Shown: positions 11,868 through 23,150 of the stretch, piece after piece
How positions within the stretch are numbered: position 1 is the first letter of the stretch
Layout of the letters: each line of letters begins with the position of its first letter
Assembly (NCBI GenBank): GCA_030544215.1
Contig: JARZZO010000006.1
Location: forward strand, 46,724,501 to 46,788,500
Source of the DNA: Zantedeschia hybrid cultivar
Taxonomy: Eukaryota > Streptophyta > Magnoliopsida > Alismatales > Araceae
Direction: 5' to 3'
DNA length: 64,000 bases
The notes under the pieces: model-generated
What the model saw: only the letters and a program-made list of their open reading frames with translations
What the model was told of the DNA's origin: nothing
Databases searched by the model: none
Program-made: the position numbers and the translations under genes

Positions 11868-11868
11868 G

Positions 11869-11880
11869 TGGTATCAAAGC
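11869..11880 (+). other. Cop1 primer-binding site
   Basis: TGGTATCAAAGC begins 2 nt after the LTR and is complementary to the 3' end of plant initiator-Met tRNA with one change (A for G at the ninth base). Confidence 0.9.
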
Positions 11881-12769
11881 TAGGTTATCACTGTGTTCTT
11901 CACCGTTTCGAATTCCGAAATCTAAATTTCTAGTTATATTCCATGCATGTTATACGATTTTGTTTAAGAAATAATATTTCGATGAATAAAGTTAATTTGA
12001 TTAATTTTATCTCTGTATTTTATTTATGTAAAATGGTTATTTTACTGGGTCTCTCGTGTTCTTCGTGGGACGAAGAACAAAATTTATGGGGGTGAAGTTC
12101 GGATAATCCCATGTGATGCGAATCTGCTGGGAAAGATTTTGGTATGACCAAATGATCCCACCGGCCACAGCCAACCTAAATTTTTGCTCTAGTATGGGCT
12201 TACCGGCGATGGTCGATCGGATATTGTCTCATGTTCCCTTCGATTACATACAGGGATAGAGGAGTTTGACGACCCCCTTTTGTGGCTGGGCTGGGTCGAC
12301 GGCGCCGTCCGGCGCCGGAGGAGTGACCGGCAACCATCCGGTGCCCTCTCGGCGCCAGGGCGGTTTCCGGCAGGGGCCTTCCCCCCATGGTTTCTTCCCT
12401 GCGCCGTCGGAGCTGGAAGGGAAAGGGGTCGGGCCCGTGCGGCTAGGGTTTCCTAGCCGCACCGGTCTGAGCCGGGCCGAACCGGGCTTAGGCCGGGCCC
12501 GAGCCCCTGGGTCCCTTGCTCTATGGGCCTGGAACCCCTGGTCTGAGCCCATGGCTCAGCCAGGCTGAGCCCTGGTTAGGCCAGGGGTGGGCTGAGCCAC
12601 CTTGTTGATTTTAGAACTAGTTTTATTATCAGCTTAAATTGTTTTTTAAAATTTTAAATTTTCAAAATTATTTTGGAATTAAAATTTTGTTCAATTTAAC
12701 TTTTTGAGAGACCCATTACAATTGATTAAGTTCATTATCTTAATTGAAGCTTATAGTTATAATTAATTA

Positions 12770-12895
12770 TTAATTTAAATGTTGAATTAATGATTAATTC
12801 TAACTAGATAATCTAATTGTTAGATTTTTAACTAGGTAATGATTAATTTAGTTGTTTTATGACTTTATTAATCTAATTGTTAGATTAATCTTGTT
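12770..12895 (+). repeat. AT-rich triloop palindromes in Cop1 leader
   Basis: Three units of the form TTAATYTAA-NNG-TTARATTAA. The clearest is at 12867-12889, with 10-bp perfect arms and a TTG triloop. Others centre near 12780 and 12822. Same module as in the Cop5 and Cop6 leaders. Confidence 0.8.
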
Positions 12896-13715
12896 ATATA
12901 TGCATGGAATATTCTAGATATTTAGGTTTTGGAATTTTAATGCATATGATGTGTTTTAATGCTTGTTTAAATTCGATTTAAGTTAAGCATGCATAAATTG
13001 ATTTTCAAACATTCAAAATCCAAATTTTCTTTGGTCCTTGGTTTTATGAAACCTAAAATTAGTTATTTTCGAAAGATTCTTTAGCCATTTGATGTGCAAT
13101 TAATGTGTGGATTGTTTAAATAAAACACATGGTGGTCATGGACGAGCAATAATTGTGGATGTGAAATCTGGTTGTGTGATTTATTAATTGTTAATAAATA
13201 GAGGTCTGCGAACCTCTCCCTCTCATATTCCAATGTTTTTCTACCTCCCTCCTTGATGTAATCGCCCTAAGGCTTCCTCCTTCTATAAATTATCTTGTAA
13301 TTATGAATTATGATGTAATTTGATCTAGGCGGCTGCACGGAGCGAGGATGATCTACAACTGCAACCAGATGAAGATGAAGGAGTTCATTAAATCTATGAG
13401 TTTGTAGACTCATGATATAAACTATTATATTGTGTGTGTGTGTGCGTGTTCGACTGTCTGGCTCAAGTCAAACCGTAGTACCGTCCATGACCACACTAAT
13501 GACATGTATGTGATGCGTGTGTTTCTATTTTGACTGTGAATCAAATTAGCTAGGTTATTAGTATAAATACTTATATTCGATATATTTAATACTATCACCT
13601 AGGATGAGACCAAACTAAATAAGTAAAACCTTCGTAACAAATTCTAAGCCGGAGCGCAAGTCATTGAGAATGCACTGCGTGGCTCTCCATCAATATGATT
13701 AATAGAACTTAATTC

Positions 13716-14040
13716 AGTGGTGGTAGATACTATGTGTTTACCCGAGGTTTGCCATTGACTGATGAAAGGACTATTGATCATGGCATTAGATGCCTTTGGA
13801 TAAGAGTAGAGGAATGATATAGTCATCCACGTGTTTACTCGGGAACTATATTTCTACTCTACTTTATCACGTATTGATGGTAATGCTTAGACCGGAGATA
13901 ATGGTCTACTGTGTTTACCCGGGACCATTAATAACCTGGGAGCCGACATATGATCGGATATTGCAAGGAGTTGCAATTATTATGAGATGATTGCTCTGAG
14001 ATAGCGGTATGATACTACGTGTTTACCCGAGATCATACCG
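13716..14040 (+). other. Four leader hairpins with shared loop (Cop1 type)
   Basis: Four stem-loops share the apical sequence ACGTGTTTACCCGAG or a near copy but have different stems. (a) 13716-13756, AGTGGTGG/TTGCCATT, 8 pairs, several G-U. (b) 13816-13852, GATATAGT/ACTATATT, with an outer stem AGAGTAGA (13803-13810)/TCTACTCT (13853-13860). (c) 13899-13930, 8 pairs built on AATGGTC/GACCATT. (d) 14005-14040, CGGTATGAT/ATCATACCG, 9 perfect pairs. Flanking sequence aligns with the Cop5/Cop6 hairpin region, whose loops are different. Function unknown; packaging or translation control is a guess. Confidence 0.85.
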
Positions 14041-14060
14041 TGATGCTTGGAGATTCTGAT

Positions 14061-14133
14061 CCCTACTAGGAGACAGTCGGCATCTCCCGTTCTGTATATC
14101 TGAAGGTTATACAGTCCGTCGAAAATTAGTTGG
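14061..14133 (+). other. Junction-like fold before gag (Cop1)
   Basis: Outer arms CCTACTA (from 14062) and TAGTTGG (to 14133) enclose two hairpins, GGAGAC/ATCTCC (imperfect) and CTGTATA/TTATACAG. Equivalent folds with better outer pairing occur before gag in Cop2, Cop5 and Cop6. Confidence 0.65.
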
Positions 14134-14221
14134 AGTAAAACTAGATAATAAAAGACCATATCTTGTTTTAGTTAATCTGAATACCTGCTAATTATCATTT
14201 GATTATCTCCTATAGGCTAGA

Positions 14222-15033
14222 ATGTCGCACCATAACCCGTTGCGAGGCATACTTGATGCCAACCGTTTGACAGGCACCAACTACTCAGACTAGCTCAGGA
14301 ACCTGAAGATTGTCCTTAGGTCTGAGCAGATTGCCTACGTCTTAGATAATGAACCTCCATCTGAACAAGCATTAGATGTCCCAGAGGAGGAAATGATAGC
14401 GTATGAAAAATGGAAGGAAGATTCCACCATGGCCCAATGCTGCATGTTAGCCTCTATGAGCAATGAGTTGCAAAAGGAACATGAAGAGACAGATGCTAGA
14501 TCCATCATGCTCCATTTGAAGGAGCTATTTGGTGAGCAGAGCAGAATCAAACGATATGAGATATCGAAGAATTTGTTCAAGGCTCAGATGGCAGAGGGAA
14601 CTTCAGTACAAAATCACGTGCTGAAGATGATTGAGTGGGTGGAGAAGCTGGATGCTCTTGGGATTACACTTCCCAAGGAGATGTACACAGACCTCGTGTT
14701 ATCTTCACTTCCACAGTCATATGCTCAGTTCATCATTAACTTTAACATGAACAAAATCCAGACTACCTTAGCTGAACTGCTGAACATGTTAAAGACTGCA
14801 GAGCGGAACCTTGTGAAGGATAAACCCCAAGTCCTCATGGTTGGTAAGACCAATAGAAAGAGACTTGCAGTCCAAGCTTTTTGAAAGAATAAGAACAAGG
14901 TTCAGAGAAAGGAAAGGTTGTTAAGAAAGACAAACGCAAGAGTGCTGAGAAAGGTGATTGCTTCTACTATTACCAGAAGGGCCACTAGAAGAGGAATTGT
15001 AAAGAATACTTCAAGGACAAGGCTCAACGAGCT
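14222..15033 (+). pseudogene. gag: Cop1 gag with full capsid region (broken)
   Basis: Gag of a Copia element. Start ATG 14222 (MSHHNPLRGILDA). A TAG at 14291-14293 replaces the Trp of the usual SDW motif. The capsid region of the UBN2 type (EDSTMAQCCMLASMSNEL, then LKELFGEQ, then YTDLVLSSLP) is present at about 14400-14770. This is the part missing from every Cop2/Cop5/Cop6 copy. A TGA at 14881-14883 and a frameshift follow. The zinc knuckle near 14956-15000 is damaged: CFYYYQKGH has lost its second Cys, and a TAG replaces the Trp before KRNC. Not functional. Confidence 0.88.
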
Positions 15034-16664
15034 GTGAAGCAGCAGGACGCTTCAGGTATCTATATGATAGATGAAAACTTGTCAATAAGAGATTGTACAT
15101 CATGGGTATTAGATACTGGATGTGTATCTCATATCTGCAATTCTGTGCAGGCACTGATAAGAAGACGTAAGCTGAGGACCGGCGAGGTAGAGCTGAGGCT
15201 AGGTAACGGCGCAAGAGTTGCGGCGATCACTGTGGGGACAGTGAAGCTCAAGCTACCATCCAGAGACATATTTTTATTAGATGAATGTTATTATATATCT
15301 AGCATAATAAGGAACATCATTTCCATTTCATGTTTAGATAGAATTTGATACAATTTAAATTTTGGGAACAATAGTTGTTCAATTTATTTTAGAAATAAAT
15401 TAATAGCTTCTACTATATTATCCATTGGTTTGTATCTATTAAATGTGTCTCATGAAAATTTATATATCGGCTCTTCAATTAAAACAAGTAAGTATGAAAT
15501 GCACAAAGCCTACTTGTGGCATTGTAGGCTTGGACACATTGGTGAAAACATACTCCAAAGGATGCATAAAGATGGATATTTAGATCCATTTGATTATGAA
15601 TCATATGCAACCTGTGAGTCATGTTTAATGGGTAAAATGGCTAAGTCTCCATTTAGTGGAACTGGAGAACGAGCCAAAGACATATTAGAACTCAAACATT
15701 CAGTTGTATGTGATCCTATGTCAACTCAAGCTATTGGTGGTTTCTCATACTTCATTACATTCACTGATGATTACTCAAGGTTTGAATACATATACTTATT
15801 GAAGTATAAATCTGAAGCCTTTGAGAAATTCAGAGAATTTAAGAATGAAGTAGAGAAACAAACTGGAAAAAGTATAAAAACCATCTGATCCGATCGGGGT
15901 GGTGAATACTTGAGTATAGAGTTCATTAAATACTTAAAAGATAATGGTATCATTTCTCAGCTTACACCTCCATATACACCTTAGATGAATGGTGTATCAG
16001 AAAGGAGAAATCGCACATTGATGGAAATGGTGCGATCCATGATGAGCATGTCCAAATTACCAGTGTCCTTATGGGGATATGCACTTAGCTCGGCTATGTA
16101 TATCCTGAACAAGGTACCCAGCAAGTTTGTTGAAACCACTTCATATGAGATATGGAATGGAAGGAAACCAGACCTTAAACATGTTAAAGTCTAGGGATGT
16201 CCTGCTCATGTTAAAAGACATGACACAGATAAGCTGGAATCTAGAACTGACAAATGCAAATTTGTGGGATATCCAAAAGAAACTTATGGATATTACTTTT
16301 ATCATCCTGGCGAACAAAAGGTATTTGTGGCCAGGAGAGCTGTCTTTCCGGAAGAAGATTATATTCTCCAGAAGGACAGTGGGAGTAAAGTAACTCTGAA
16401 AGAAATTCCAGACCTACAAACTGGTAATGGTTCATCAGATGAACCGTCAGTTTCTGAACCTGTTCAAAATGATACACAGGAACCTCGTAGATCTGAAAGA
16501 GTGCCTAAACTACTAGAAAGATATGTGGGACATATTAATTTGGATGGTTCAAGGATACTCTATAATGAGGATGATGATTCTAAGACTTACCAGGAGGCCA
16601 TTGAAAGTCCAGAGGCCCGGAAATGGCGGGAAGCCATGAATTCTGAAATACAATCTATGTACAT
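15034..16664 (+). pseudogene. pol: Cop1 protease and integrase (broken)
   Basis: Begins with the Copia protease (WVLDTGCVSHIC near 15100-15140; D-T-G intact). The GAG-pre-integrase and integrase zinc finger follow (HCRLGHIGE, CESCLMGKMAKSPF, about 15517-15650), then the integrase core (ITFTDDYSRF, then MNGVSERRNRT near 15985). Breaks: stops near 15346, 15886, 15982 and 16192, with frame changes between pieces. It ends at the site where the solo chromovirus LTR is inserted (target duplication TACAT, 16660-16664 and 19441-19445), inside the region joining integrase to reverse transcriptase. Confidence 0.88.
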
Positions 16665-16755
16665 TATAAGGACTGAGGTTTCGGGCTCTGTATTCGGGTC
16701 GGGTTCGAGCCGGATCCCTTGGTTTGGACCCTGTGGGGGGTCTTGAGATTTCTGG

Positions 16756-17091
16756 CTGAATGGCGTCAGCACTGCTCGACGCCTTTCAAAAGGCGTCGGG
16801 GTGTGTGGACGCCATTTAGGTTTGCAGGTTGTTGTGCCACGTGTGCGCCACGTGGGCGGGTTTCGGGCCGCGAGAGTACGGCCCCGGTCACATCGTCTGA
16901 ACGGCGTCCAGGTTGGCCGACGCGATTCAGACTGTGACCTCTGCGATGTCAGGGTGCGGCGCCAGAGCGTTGTCAGTACGGCTTGTCATGTCGTCTGAAC
17001 GGCGTCCACGGTGAGCGACGCGTTTTAGACCGCTGTCAGTACGGCTGTCCTGTCAGACTGAATGGCGTCGACCTCGATCGACGCGTTTTAG
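16756..17091 (+). repeat. GGCGTC hairpin cluster 1 (solo LTR)
   Basis: Five units with left arm CTGAANGGCGTC and right arm GACGCNNTTYAG around variable loops of about 10 nt: 16756-16788, 16783-16818 (sharing an arm with the first), 16897-16930, 16995-17028 and 17058-17091. Confidence 0.92.
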
Positions 17092-17638
17092 CGGGATTCT
17101 GGTTGACCCCGCGAGCCTTCTCTTCTTTCCCTCATTTTCTCGCCTTCACTCTCTCTCTTCGCTCTCTCCGCCCTCTCCGACTCTCCTCTTCCCGTTCCCT
17201 TCCTCTTCTTCCTCTTCCACCACTCCAACAACTCCTTACCTCTTACCTCTACCTCCACCACTTCCTTCGCGGTGTTCCACTCTCCGGACGGCGGCCGACG
17301 TCCCGGCGGAGTGGCGGCGTCCTCGAGGGTACCGGAGGCGGTGTGCGGTGCGGCGGGACGGCGGCACGGAGCTTGGCGGAGTTCAAGAACCGGTAGGGGG
17401 ACGAAACCTTGCATGTGTGCTCGTTTGCTTCTTGGCGTAATGTGGCGTGTTTGGGGTTAGATCGAGCATGTTTTAGGGGGATTCCTTGTGGGAATGGCGG
17501 TGTTTGTGGACGTGGTTTCATAGCATGATCGTGTTGCTTGACGTTCTCATCTTCCCCCTTTTGGTTTTGGGGCTTTTCAGGGTGCTTGGGGTTCAAGGGT
17601 GGGACCCTCGGGTCGAACCAGGAAACCTGGTTTCTGGC

Positions 17639-17996
17639 GCTAAATGGCGTCGTGCCTGGTCGACGCTTTTCCGAAAGACGTCTGGTCAGTACGACGCGTT
17701 TTAGGGCAGAAACCTCCCTGTTCGAGGTTTCCTGAGTTAGGGGTTCTGCGCTAAATGACGTCATGGATGGACGATGCCTTTCAGAAGGACGTCGGGCCAT
17801 CATGACGCTATTTAGGTAGGAAATGCCCCCGTTTAAGGGTTCTGAAATCTGGATTTCTGGGTTGAATGGCGTATGGCGACCATGACGCGTTTTAAACGGC
17901 GGCTTCACTGGTGGACGCGTTTTAAGGATAATCTGGCTTTTAATAAACCTGTCTAAAGGTCTTGAATGGCGTCGACCTCGGTCGACGCGATTCAAG
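17639..17996 (+). repeat. GGCGTC hairpin cluster 2 (solo LTR)
   Basis: About seven units, often head to tail so that the right arm of one starts the next (17639-17705, 17750-17815, 17863-17930). The best is 17961-17996, with 17-bp arms and a single mismatch. Confidence 0.9.
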
Positions 17997-19445
17997 ACAG
18001 GAATGCTTAATTCTGTTATTTCGTGCATGTTTCACGGTGGGATGGTTCAAATGCATGCTTTGGGTTGTATACTGAGACAGAGGACTTCTGCGTGAGTGGA
18101 ATTACATCACCTGTGTGTGTGTGTGTGCTTTAGCCATATACTGAGACTGAGGTTTACTGTGCGAATGGAATCATGATTATATGTGTGTTTGTGTTATGCG
18201 AATGTGGATCGTGTTAACTGTGGTTTACGTTGTCACCATGGACTGATGGGGACAGGGTCATGGTGTCTGTGAGCTGTACCGGTGGGAGAAGGGGTACATG
18301 TTGTGTTTTACCTTTGGCTGAGGGAGGCAAGATCGCCTTGAGCCCGACGGGCCGGAGTAGCTGGTGCGCTATCCGAGGGGTCGCTGTTGTCCTCACCGGG
18401 TCGGGGTTTCCCTGTTTGTTGTGACAGCTTCCGGCGCGTTTCTTGCTGTGGAGCTGGTTGTGTTACTGGTGGGAGTTGGTTTACCCTTTAGCCACTGGGC
18501 CTGATGTGACCTTTGATCAAGGTTACGAGTGGTACCCTTAGCCCTTTGGCCTGACGCAGCTCGGGAGAGTTGGGTTTGTGGGTAGTTCCTGTAGCTTCGG
18601 CTTGACGGGGGTTCGCCGGTCCCCTGGGCCCTCCTGAAGCGCTGAGGCCTAGCGTGGAGGCAATCCGGACGGTAGGACAGTAGTCTAGACTGCTTGTGTG
18701 CACACGTAGTTGGCAGTGGCTGTACACTGGTTCCAGATAGTCCTAGTTTGACTCACTGCCTCACCCTACAGTGCCCCGGAACACTGTAGGGGCGGACAGG
18801 CGTGAGCTGTGGTGGTAGTGTTGGGAGGCGACGTTTGACTTCGGTCGACAGTGTGGTTTAGTCGCTTCGTGGACTTTGGCTGTGAGTCATGACTCTGTGT
18901 TGGGTTCTTCGGGTTGCTTAGAATGGTTCTTGTTACACTACTTATCGTGCGTTTCATATCAGAGTTGGGTGCTGTGTTTACTGCTTCACTTAATTGCCAT
19001 ATATTCTTGTTGTTACACTTGTGGGTGTGTGAGTGGGAGGCAGGGGATCGGATGATCCCTACTGAGCCCATTTCTGGTGTGGCTCACTCCCTGCGGTTTC
19101 AGGTGTGGACCTCGAGGCGAGCGGTAGCGTGGTGTCTCCTTGGTGTGCGGACCAGCAGCTGTCTTAGTTCCGGGGTATGCCCCGATGTTGTTGTACTTCC
19201 TTCTGCCTGTACTTATTTAATTGTTGGACATGTAATTATTGTTGGACTGTATACGGACATTGTTATTTTCCTTCCTGCGCACTTGCTTACCTTTGTAGTC
19301 CGTGAGATTGTTATATTTAGCCTTGTTTAGCACTTACTCCTCCAGATGTGTTGTGTGAGATCCGGGTGTGAACCCGCAGTTAATGGGCCGACATCCATTT
19401 AGTGACCGGGTCTCCGGTCATAGGATGGCGGGTCGTTACATACAT

Positions 19446-20932
19446 AAACCAAGTTTGGAACTTGGAAGATTTACCCGATGGTATAGTACCTATCGGCTGC
19501 AAATAGATCTTTAAAAGAAAGATCGGTGCATATGGATGTATTGAGACTTATAAAGCAAGATTAGTGGCAAAAGGCTATCGTCAAAGACAAGATGTTGACT
19601 ATGACGAAACCTTTTCACCCGTTGCTATGATTAAGTCTATCAGAATTCTCCTCGCCATTGCTGCCTACCATGATTATGAAATCTAGCAAATGGATGTGAA
19701 GACTGCCTTCCTCAATGGAAACCTTGAGGAGGAGGTGTATATGATACAACCAGAAGGATTCACATCCAAAGAATCTCCAGACATGGTATGCAAGTTGCAG
19801 AGGTCCATTTATGGACTGAAGCAAGCTTCCCGAAGCTGGAACATAAGATTTGTTGAGGCAATCAAATCTTATGGCTTCATTAAGAATGAAGATGCCCTGT
19901 ATATACAAGAAAAACAGTGAGAGCGCAATCACATTTCTGATTCTTTACGTTGACGACATCCTACTCATTGGGAATGTTGTAGGAATGATGTTATCATTAA
20001 AGATATGACTGTCAAAGAACTTCTCCATAAAGGATTTGGGAGAAGCATCTTACGTATTAGGAATATGGATCTATAGAGATAGATCAAAGAAGATGCTTAC
20101 TTTAACCCAATTCATGTATATAGAAACCATTGTTAAAAGATTTGGCATGGAAAATTCCAACAGAGGTCTCATACCTATGAGACATGGAATTTCAGTCTCT
20201 AAAGGTCAGTCTCCCAAGACACCTGAAGAGAGGGTTGTAATGGATAAAGTCCCCTATGCTTCTACCGTAGGGTCCATCATGTATGTCATGCTATGTACTA
20301 GACCTGATGTAGCATATGCTCTAAGTGTTACGAGTGGACATCAGGCAGATCCAGGTGATGAATATTGGAAGGCTGTGAAATGCATCTTTAAGTACTTGAA
20401 AAGGACTAAGGATCTATTTTTAGTCTATGGAGGAGGAGACTTAAAGCTACAAGGATACACTGACTCGAGTTTTCAGTTTGATCCTGACGACAGCAAGTCA
20501 ATATCAGGTTTTGTTTTCACACTCAACGGGGGAGCAGTGAGCTGGAAAAGTTCCAAGCAGGAAACCACTGTTGATTCGACAACGGAAGCCGAGTATATTG
20601 CTGTTGCTGAAGCCGCCAAGGAAGCTGTATGGATGAAGAAATTCATTGGCGATCTTGGTGTGGTGGAAAGCATATCTGATCCCGTCCCACTATTGTGCGA
20701 CAACAATGGGGCGATTGCTCCAGCGAAAGAGCCGAGGTCTCTTCAGAAGTCGAAGCACATTCTGAGGCGCTTTCATCTGATCAGAGAGATTATAGTTCGA
20801 GGAGATGTCATGGTGGAAAGAGTTCCTTCAGCTGACAATATAGCAGATCCACTTACAAAGTCTTTGTCTCAAAATGTCTTTGAGCGTCACTTAGAGAATA
20901 TGGGTATTCTATATAAAAGTGATTGGCTTTAG
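19446..20932 (+). pseudogene. pol: Cop1 reverse transcriptase and RNase H (broken)
   Basis: Continues Cop1 pol after the solo LTR. Reverse transcriptase: MDVKTAFLNGNLEEEVYMIQ near 19690, SIYGLKQASRSWN, and the YVDD catalytic box near 19950. Stops or frameshifts lie near 19505, 19684, 19920 and 20008. From 20036 to 20932 one open frame holds the rest, with Ty1-type RNase H: YTDSS near 20457, TEAEYIA near 20585, CDNNGAI near 20697, and the end KSKHILRRFHLIRE. Stop TAG at 20930-20932. Confidence 0.9.
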
Positions 20933-20935
20933 TCC

Positions 20936-20946
20936 AAGTGGGAGAT
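20936..20946 (+). other. Cop1 polypurine tract
   Basis: AAGTGGGAGAT lies directly against the 3' LTR (TGTTAG at 20947). The same tract adjoins the Cop2 3' LTR on the minus strand. Confidence 0.9.
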
Positions 20947-22522
20947 TGTTAGTATTAGATGATCTCAAAGCCAATCCAATACTATGTACTGATTCAGATT
21001 ATTAATAAATAGCAATAATTCATTGTGTGTAATTAATTCAATTTATGTTTATCGTATTACGATGAAGTCCATGAACATGAGCAACAGTCTTCGGATTATG
21101 ATGAGATCATAATTACGGGACCGAAGACTTATAAACATATGTTCTTAATTATTCCTAGTCATAGGATGTTTGAGATAGGACATCGAACATCCGGATAGAC
21201 TAGTATAGGTTACTCAGCTCATATAATGAGGGTGACTGATCCTATAAGTCACCTATGTGGAGACACTATGTTGGACCTGTAGGTGCTCATTGGCGAATGA
21301 GTTCACTGAACTGATCCGACTATGAATCGTTGGATGGTAAACACCTCACTGTTAACCAGCTCGATTCTTTTGTCACAGTTTCATGGATGATCCTTAGACC
21401 TGACACGCCAAAGATATCTTGTTGGTAGGTTTCTGAACTTTGACCTTGACTAACGAATCCCTAACCATGGGTTATCAATAAGTCAAGCGATCGGGTTCAG
21501 GGAAATGCTTCGAAGGTAATTGTGTGTTCAATACGGGATCATCCGCTCTCGATAGTTTGAGAGAGAATGTTCCGGGAATGATGCGCTTAAAGTCCCTGGC
21601 CAGGGCGGACTCTATATTCGATAAGGAGTTATCGGATTCAGATTAGCGGCATCTTATTCGAGTGAATCGACCGAATAGAGTTTAACAGAAAACCATACCC
21701 TAGGTTGATTTGGGAACATTGCACGGATTAAGGATTATATCCGCGCGCTAACCGATGACAGAAAGGTTCCAATAGAGGGTTGCGATAGTCCCAGTGCCAT
21801 CCAGGATCACGCGATGTTGGTTGGCATCCAACATAATCGGAAGTCCGTCCGAATTTATTGTGGGACATTAAATTCGGCTGATTAATTGAATATGAGGATA
21901 TTAATTAATTCAGTGGGTCAGTAAAGGGTTACTAGGCTTAATGGGCTATTAACTGGACTGATATTTGGGCCTAGAGGGTCACACGCAAATGGGTTTCAAG
22001 TCGATGGATAATCTGACAGGATTTCGAATAAGTCTGGGTTTTTACGAAAAACCGTAGACATACTTATTATAAAACAACGGACGCTACGTCGGGGGCCAGC
22101 AACCCTAACCTAGCCGTCGTTCCATCTCTATCCTCTCTTCAAGATGCACGACACGAGGCTGGCCCTCTGGAGGCTCCGCTTCGATTCCCGACCGCTCCGC
22201 CTTCTGTCCAATGGGAGATTTTGAATCCGCATGTCGCGGCGGATTACACGAAGCCAGACGGGATCCACGAACGTCGAATCGAGTAAGGAAGCGAGGACGA
22301 TCCATCGCAAGGAGAACCGCGTGGATACCGCTAGAGGTCGGGCATCTGCTCAACTTGTGGCATCGCTCCAACGGAATCGGAAAACGAACGCGGATTCGAA
22401 TCCGTACAAGGTAAATCCGATTTACTCCGGTATTATTTTGTTAATCGAAACGGGATGGATCCGATCCCGAATATTTTATTCCGCTGCATTTTTGGGTCGG
22501 ATCTCGACACAGAGACCCAACA
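20947..22522 (+). repeat. Cop1 3' LTR
   Basis: 1,576 bp, TGTTAG...CCAACA, followed by the AACTC target duplication. Fuller than the 5' LTR. Positions about 22080-22400 are GC-rich and correspond to the R/U5 part seen in the other Copia LTRs. The short open frames there are not considered genes. Confidence 0.95.
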
Positions 22523-22527
22523 AACTC

Positions 22528-23150
22528 CACCCGTTCCCCTCTGGGAATGGTATATTTGAAGGTTGAATTGGGACCAGACTGTCATGCTGAAGTTGAATTC
22601 CACATTCTGAAGATCGATCCTTCACTAAAAGAGATACTCGGTCGTCCTTACATTAAGCTACTTGAGGCTATACCATCTACAAATCACCAATGCCTCAAGT
22701 TTCCTTATAAAGGACGAGTCATCAAGGTCATTAGTATGCCTATCCTTGCTGCTGCTCACTCGTTAAATACAAATCCAATTCCAGTCTCTCCATCCGTTCA
22801 ACGACCCATCCTGTCCATGCTATAGACTTACCTGCCATCGGCTGACCCATTGAAATACACCATTCATTCATCCTATGCGATTGATGCTGTAAAGAGGGGA
22901 AAGTTCATGAGTACCCCTGGATGGAATATCATGATGAAGACTGGGTATCAACCTGGAAAAGGTTTGGGGGCGCAACTGTAGGGCAGAATTAAGTCAGTAA
23001 AAGATCACTTGAGGATACCCGGGAATGGCCTGGGTTACAAGCCCGAGAAAGTAAGACATACAATTGTCCAGCAGTAAGAGGAAGAAGACGGTCAAAAAAT
23101 ATGGAAACAATGGTTACACCATGTAAGAAAAAATGGGATCCCCTGAATTG
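22528..23150 (+). pseudogene. Tat-B protease end and G-patch-like segment
   Basis: Tat-B resumes after Cop1: VYLKVELGPDCHAEVEFHIL, then ILGRPYIK, then STNHQCLKFPYKGR, matching Tat-A's protease C-terminal part. A G-patch-like segment follows at about 22915-23050 (GWNIMMKTGYQPGKGLG, a stop near 22978, then GNGLGYKPEK). It is closer to the classical G-patch pattern than the Tat-A copy. Stops at about 22823, 22978 and 23075. Inactive. Confidence 0.82.

Larger units (their letters stand above)
11881..14221 (+). other. Cop1 leader (2.3 kb)
   Basis: Untranslated leader between primer-binding site and gag. In order: an AT-rich start; a GC-rich block with GGCGCC palindromes (about 12250-12600); an AT-rich block with short palindromes (12770-12895); a TG microsatellite near 13430-13446; a block of four hairpins (13716-14040); and a junction-like fold (14061-14133). 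The outer parts of 13600-14170 align with the leaders of Cop2, Cop5 and Cop6, so the leaders share an origin. The open frames at 12200-12570 come from GC-rich sequence and are not taken as genes. Confidence 0.8.
16665..19440 (+). mobile_element. Solo LTR of a Chr1-type chromovirus
   Basis: A 2,776-bp LTR flanked by the TACAT target duplication, with no internal region: the usual product of LTR-LTR recombination. It ends GGCGGGTCGTTACA like the Chr1 LTRs and shares their layout: an early hairpin cluster, a pyrimidine-rich stretch (17100-17270), a TCTCCGGACGGCGGCCGACGT block, a second hairpin cluster, then a GC-rich tail. It starts TATAAGG against TGTAAGG in Chr1, so the terminal TG is mutated. 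It is about 430 bp longer than the Chr1 LTR, so it belongs to a different subfamily. The open frames inside show no known domain. Confidence 0.92.
11178..22522 (+). mobile_element. Cop1, Ty1/Copia element, nearly complete but decayed
   Basis: A Copia element bounded by the 5-bp target duplication AACTC (11173-11177 and 22523-22527), inserted in Tat-B's protease coding. Order: 5' LTR, primer-binding site, long leader, gag, protease, integrase, reverse transcriptase, RNase H, polypurine tract, 3' LTR. That order is diagnostic of Copia. LTR and leader size recall the Angela/BARE type, but the lineage is provisional. It contains a solo chromovirus LTR (16665-19440) inserted after it landed. Confidence 0.95.

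Noticed and set aside
12200..12568. Open frames of about 100 codons in the Cop1 leader
   Set aside because: GC-rich composition, both strands open, no conservation with other leaders.
17249..18028. A 259-codon minus-strand open frame in the solo LTR
   Set aside because: Antisense to the LTR, rich in hairpin-derived repeats, and not open in the Chr1 LTRs.
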